A DNA stretch of 43,079 nt from JAKASX01 sp035534495. GTDB taxonomy: Bacteria; Acidobacteriota; Terriglobia; Acidiferrales; UBA7541. The DNA lies in contig DATLRW010000224.1 of NCBI GenBank assembly GCA_035534495.1, forward strand, positions 1-43,079, given 5' to 3'. The notes under the pieces are model-generated. The model was not told where the DNA came from. It saw only the letters and a program-made list of their open reading frames with translations, and ran no database searches. The position numbers and the translations under genes are program-made. Shown piece after piece: positions 41,808 to 43,079 of this stretch (position 1 is the first letter of the stretch; every line of letters starts with the position of its first letter).

Positions 41808-42494
41808 ATGAAGCGGCAGACCCTTCTCGTCGACGCCGACGATACCCTCTGGGAAAACAATCTCTTTTTCGAGCAGGCGATTGCCGAGTTCATCGCCAGA
41901 ACGGAGCGGCTGGGCTACAGCGCCGCCTATGTCCGCCGCATCCTGAACGAGATCGAAAAGCGCAACATCCGGCAGCACGGCTACGGCGTCGGCAGTTTCC
42001 GCCGCTCCCTCGAGGAAACCTACCGCCGGTTGGCCGGCGAGTTGGCCCACGGCGACGAATGGGCGTGGATTCGCGCCCGCGCCCGGGAAATCGAGCATAC
42101 GCCGCCGCGCATCCTGGCAGGGGTGCCCGAAACGCTGGCCTTTCTCGCCCGGCGCCATCGCCTGATTCTCTTCACCAAGGGCGAGCCGGCCGAGCAGGGC
42201 GCGAAAATCGAGCGTTCGGGATTGATCTCCTATTTCGAGGCCGTGGAGATCACGGCGGAAAAAGACGCGGCCAGCTACGAACGGGTGGTGAGCCGGCACA
42301 AGATCGTCAAGCGGAACGCCTGGATGGTCGGCAACAGCCCGAAAAGCGACGTGAATCCGGCGCTCGAGGCCGGCCTGAACGTGGTTTTCATTCCCCACCG
42401 CCTCACCTGGGAACTCGAGCACGCCGAACTGCTCGGCGGAGCGGGCCGGCTGCTGCTGCTGATCAGCTTCGGCGAACTGCGGCAGCATTTCTGA
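41808..42494 (+). CDS. HAD-family hydrolase
   Basis: A 228-residue haloacid dehalogenase-superfamily protein, probably a phosphatase. Motif I is LLVDADDTLWENN, with Asp8 as nucleophile and Asp10 as the expected acid/base (the usual pattern is DxDxT). Motif II is in LILFTKGEP, the motif III Lys is probably in KIVKRN, and motif IV is GNSPKSDVNPALEAGL. The helical cap between residues 20 and 95 is of type C1. The substrate cannot be told. No Shine-Dalgarno is visible, and a TACAAT box at 41759-41764 lies upstream without a clear -35 box. It diverges from the lpd operon. Confidence 0.9.
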   Translation: MKRQTLLVDADDTLWENNLFFEQAIAEFIARTERLGYSAAYVRRILNEIEKRNIRQHGYGVGSFRRSLEETYRRLAGELAHGDEWAWIRARAREIEHTPPRILAGVPETLAFLARRHRLILFTKGEPAEQGAKIERSGLISYFEAVEITAEKDAASYERVVSRHKIVKRNAWMVGNSPKSDVNPALEAGLNVVFIPHRLTWELEHAELLGGAGRLLLLISFGELRQHF

Positions 42495-42559
42495 CCGGGC
42501 ATGGCCCTGGCGCCTTGTCCGCCGCGGTAAGATGAAATGTTCCGAAAGGGTTTTCTCCC

Positions 42560-43079
42560 ATGGACTATCGCAGTGAATTCTCCGATTTCGGCAGTGTGAC
42601 CTATCTGGACGTGGCGACCCAGGGCCCGCTGCCACGCGCGGCCTCGCAAGCCATGCGGCAGGCGATGGAATGGAAGCAGCAGCCGCAGAAGATGCCGGAA
42701 GGGCTGCATTTCGATCTGCCCGACCGGGTGCGGGAACGGGTGGCGCGCCTGGTCGGCGCAAAGGCGTCGGAAGTCGCCATCACCACCGGCGCATCGACGG
42801 GCCTGGCGGCAATCGCCTCGGGCATCGACTGGAAGCCGGACGATGAAGTCCTCATTGCCGAAGGCGAATTCCCCGCGAATTTCGCCACCTTCGCCCCGCT
42901 GGCCGAGGGCGGCCGGTTGCGCGTGCGCACGGTGCGGGCGCGCGAGCGGTTCCTGCGCGCCGAGGATTTCCGCGAAGCCATCGGCCCCCGCACGCGCCTG
43001 GTGACGACGAGTCTGGTCCGCTTTCAAGACGCGACGCGCATCGACGCCGCATTGCTTGCCGATGCCTGCCACAGGGCCG
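42560..43079 (+). CDS. Class V aminotransferase (start only; runs off the window)
   Basis: An open frame from the ATG at 42560 to the window end, 173 codons without a stop. The protein starts MDYRSEFSDFGSVTYLDVA and continues with VGAKASEVAITTGASTGLAAIASGI, the PLP-phosphate region of class V aminotransferases (cysteine desulfurase and selenocysteine lyase relatives), and LIAEGEFPANFATFAPLAE. The lysine that binds PLP would lie further downstream, beyond the window. A GAAAGGG site precedes the ATG. Whether it is a desulfurase, an aminotransferase or an epimerase-like member cannot be decided from this half. Confidence 0.85.
   Translation, partial: MDYRSEFSDFGSVTYLDVATQGPLPRAASQAMRQAMEWKQQPQKMPEGLHFDLPDRVRERVARLVGAKASEVAITTGASTGLAAIASGIDWKPDDEVLIAEGEFPANFATFAPLAEGGRLRVRTVRARERFLRAEDFREAIGPRTRLVTTSLVRFQDATRIDAALLADACHRA

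Overview
The window is GC-rich, gene-dense chromosomal DNA from a free-living bacterium. Gene content suggests Acidobacteriota or a nearby phylum: an acidobacterial-looking c-type cytochrome, a HipA-like kinase/DUF3037 pair, an APC permease fused to a stress domain, and an E1-alpha/E1-beta/E2 oxo-acid dehydrogenase with lipB in the operon. This placement is inference, because no rRNA or other marker gene is present. I saw no tRNA, rRNA, CRISPR array, insertion sequence, integrase or phage gene.

Region by region. (1) 1-10.7 kb holds housekeeping and accessory genes: a 7Fe-type ferredoxin, a UPF0173 metallo-hydrolase, an O-methyltransferase, thioredoxin reductase, a small membrane protein, an APC permease with a cytoplasmic UspA-like tail, the HipA-like/DUF3037 pair, and a MacB/LolD-like ABC exporter followed by a secreted esterase. 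(2) 10.7-24.5 kb holds two complete tripartite RND efflux systems back to back. The left one (minus strand) is a small Cys/His membrane protein, an OMF lipoprotein, an adaptor and an RND pump. The right one (plus strand) is an ArsR regulator, an OMF protein, an adaptor lipoprotein, an RND pump, a DUF2892 protein and a double UspA protein. A 28-bp palindrome lies between them and is the best operator candidate. (3) 24.5-25.6 kb holds a cytochrome c gene broken by one missing base, then about 600 bp without a convincing gene. (4) 25.6-35.8 kb is a compact membrane-bound [NiFe] uptake hydrogenase operon, hyaABCD-like plus hypCDEABF. (5) 35.8-41.6 kb (minus strand) is an operon for a lipoate-dependent 2-oxo-acid dehydrogenase complex, in the order lpd, lipB, E1 alpha, E1 beta, E2. 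(6) The right end has a HAD hydrolase and the start of a class V aminotransferase that runs off the window.

How the genes work together. The hydrogenase subunits should oxidise H2 at the outer face of the membrane and pass electrons through the b-type cytochrome to quinone; the hyp genes in the same operon build the NiFe(CN)2CO site. LipB and Lpd supply the lipoyl group and E3 activity for the oxo-acid dehydrogenase. The RND systems export metals or other toxicants, probably under ArsR control. The most unusual points are an Asn in place of a proximal-cluster Cys in the hydrogenase small subunit, the two divergent RND operons around one ArsR gene and palindrome, the frameshifted cytochrome c, the HipA-like/DUF3037 pair, and several genes that may be translated from leaderless mRNA.
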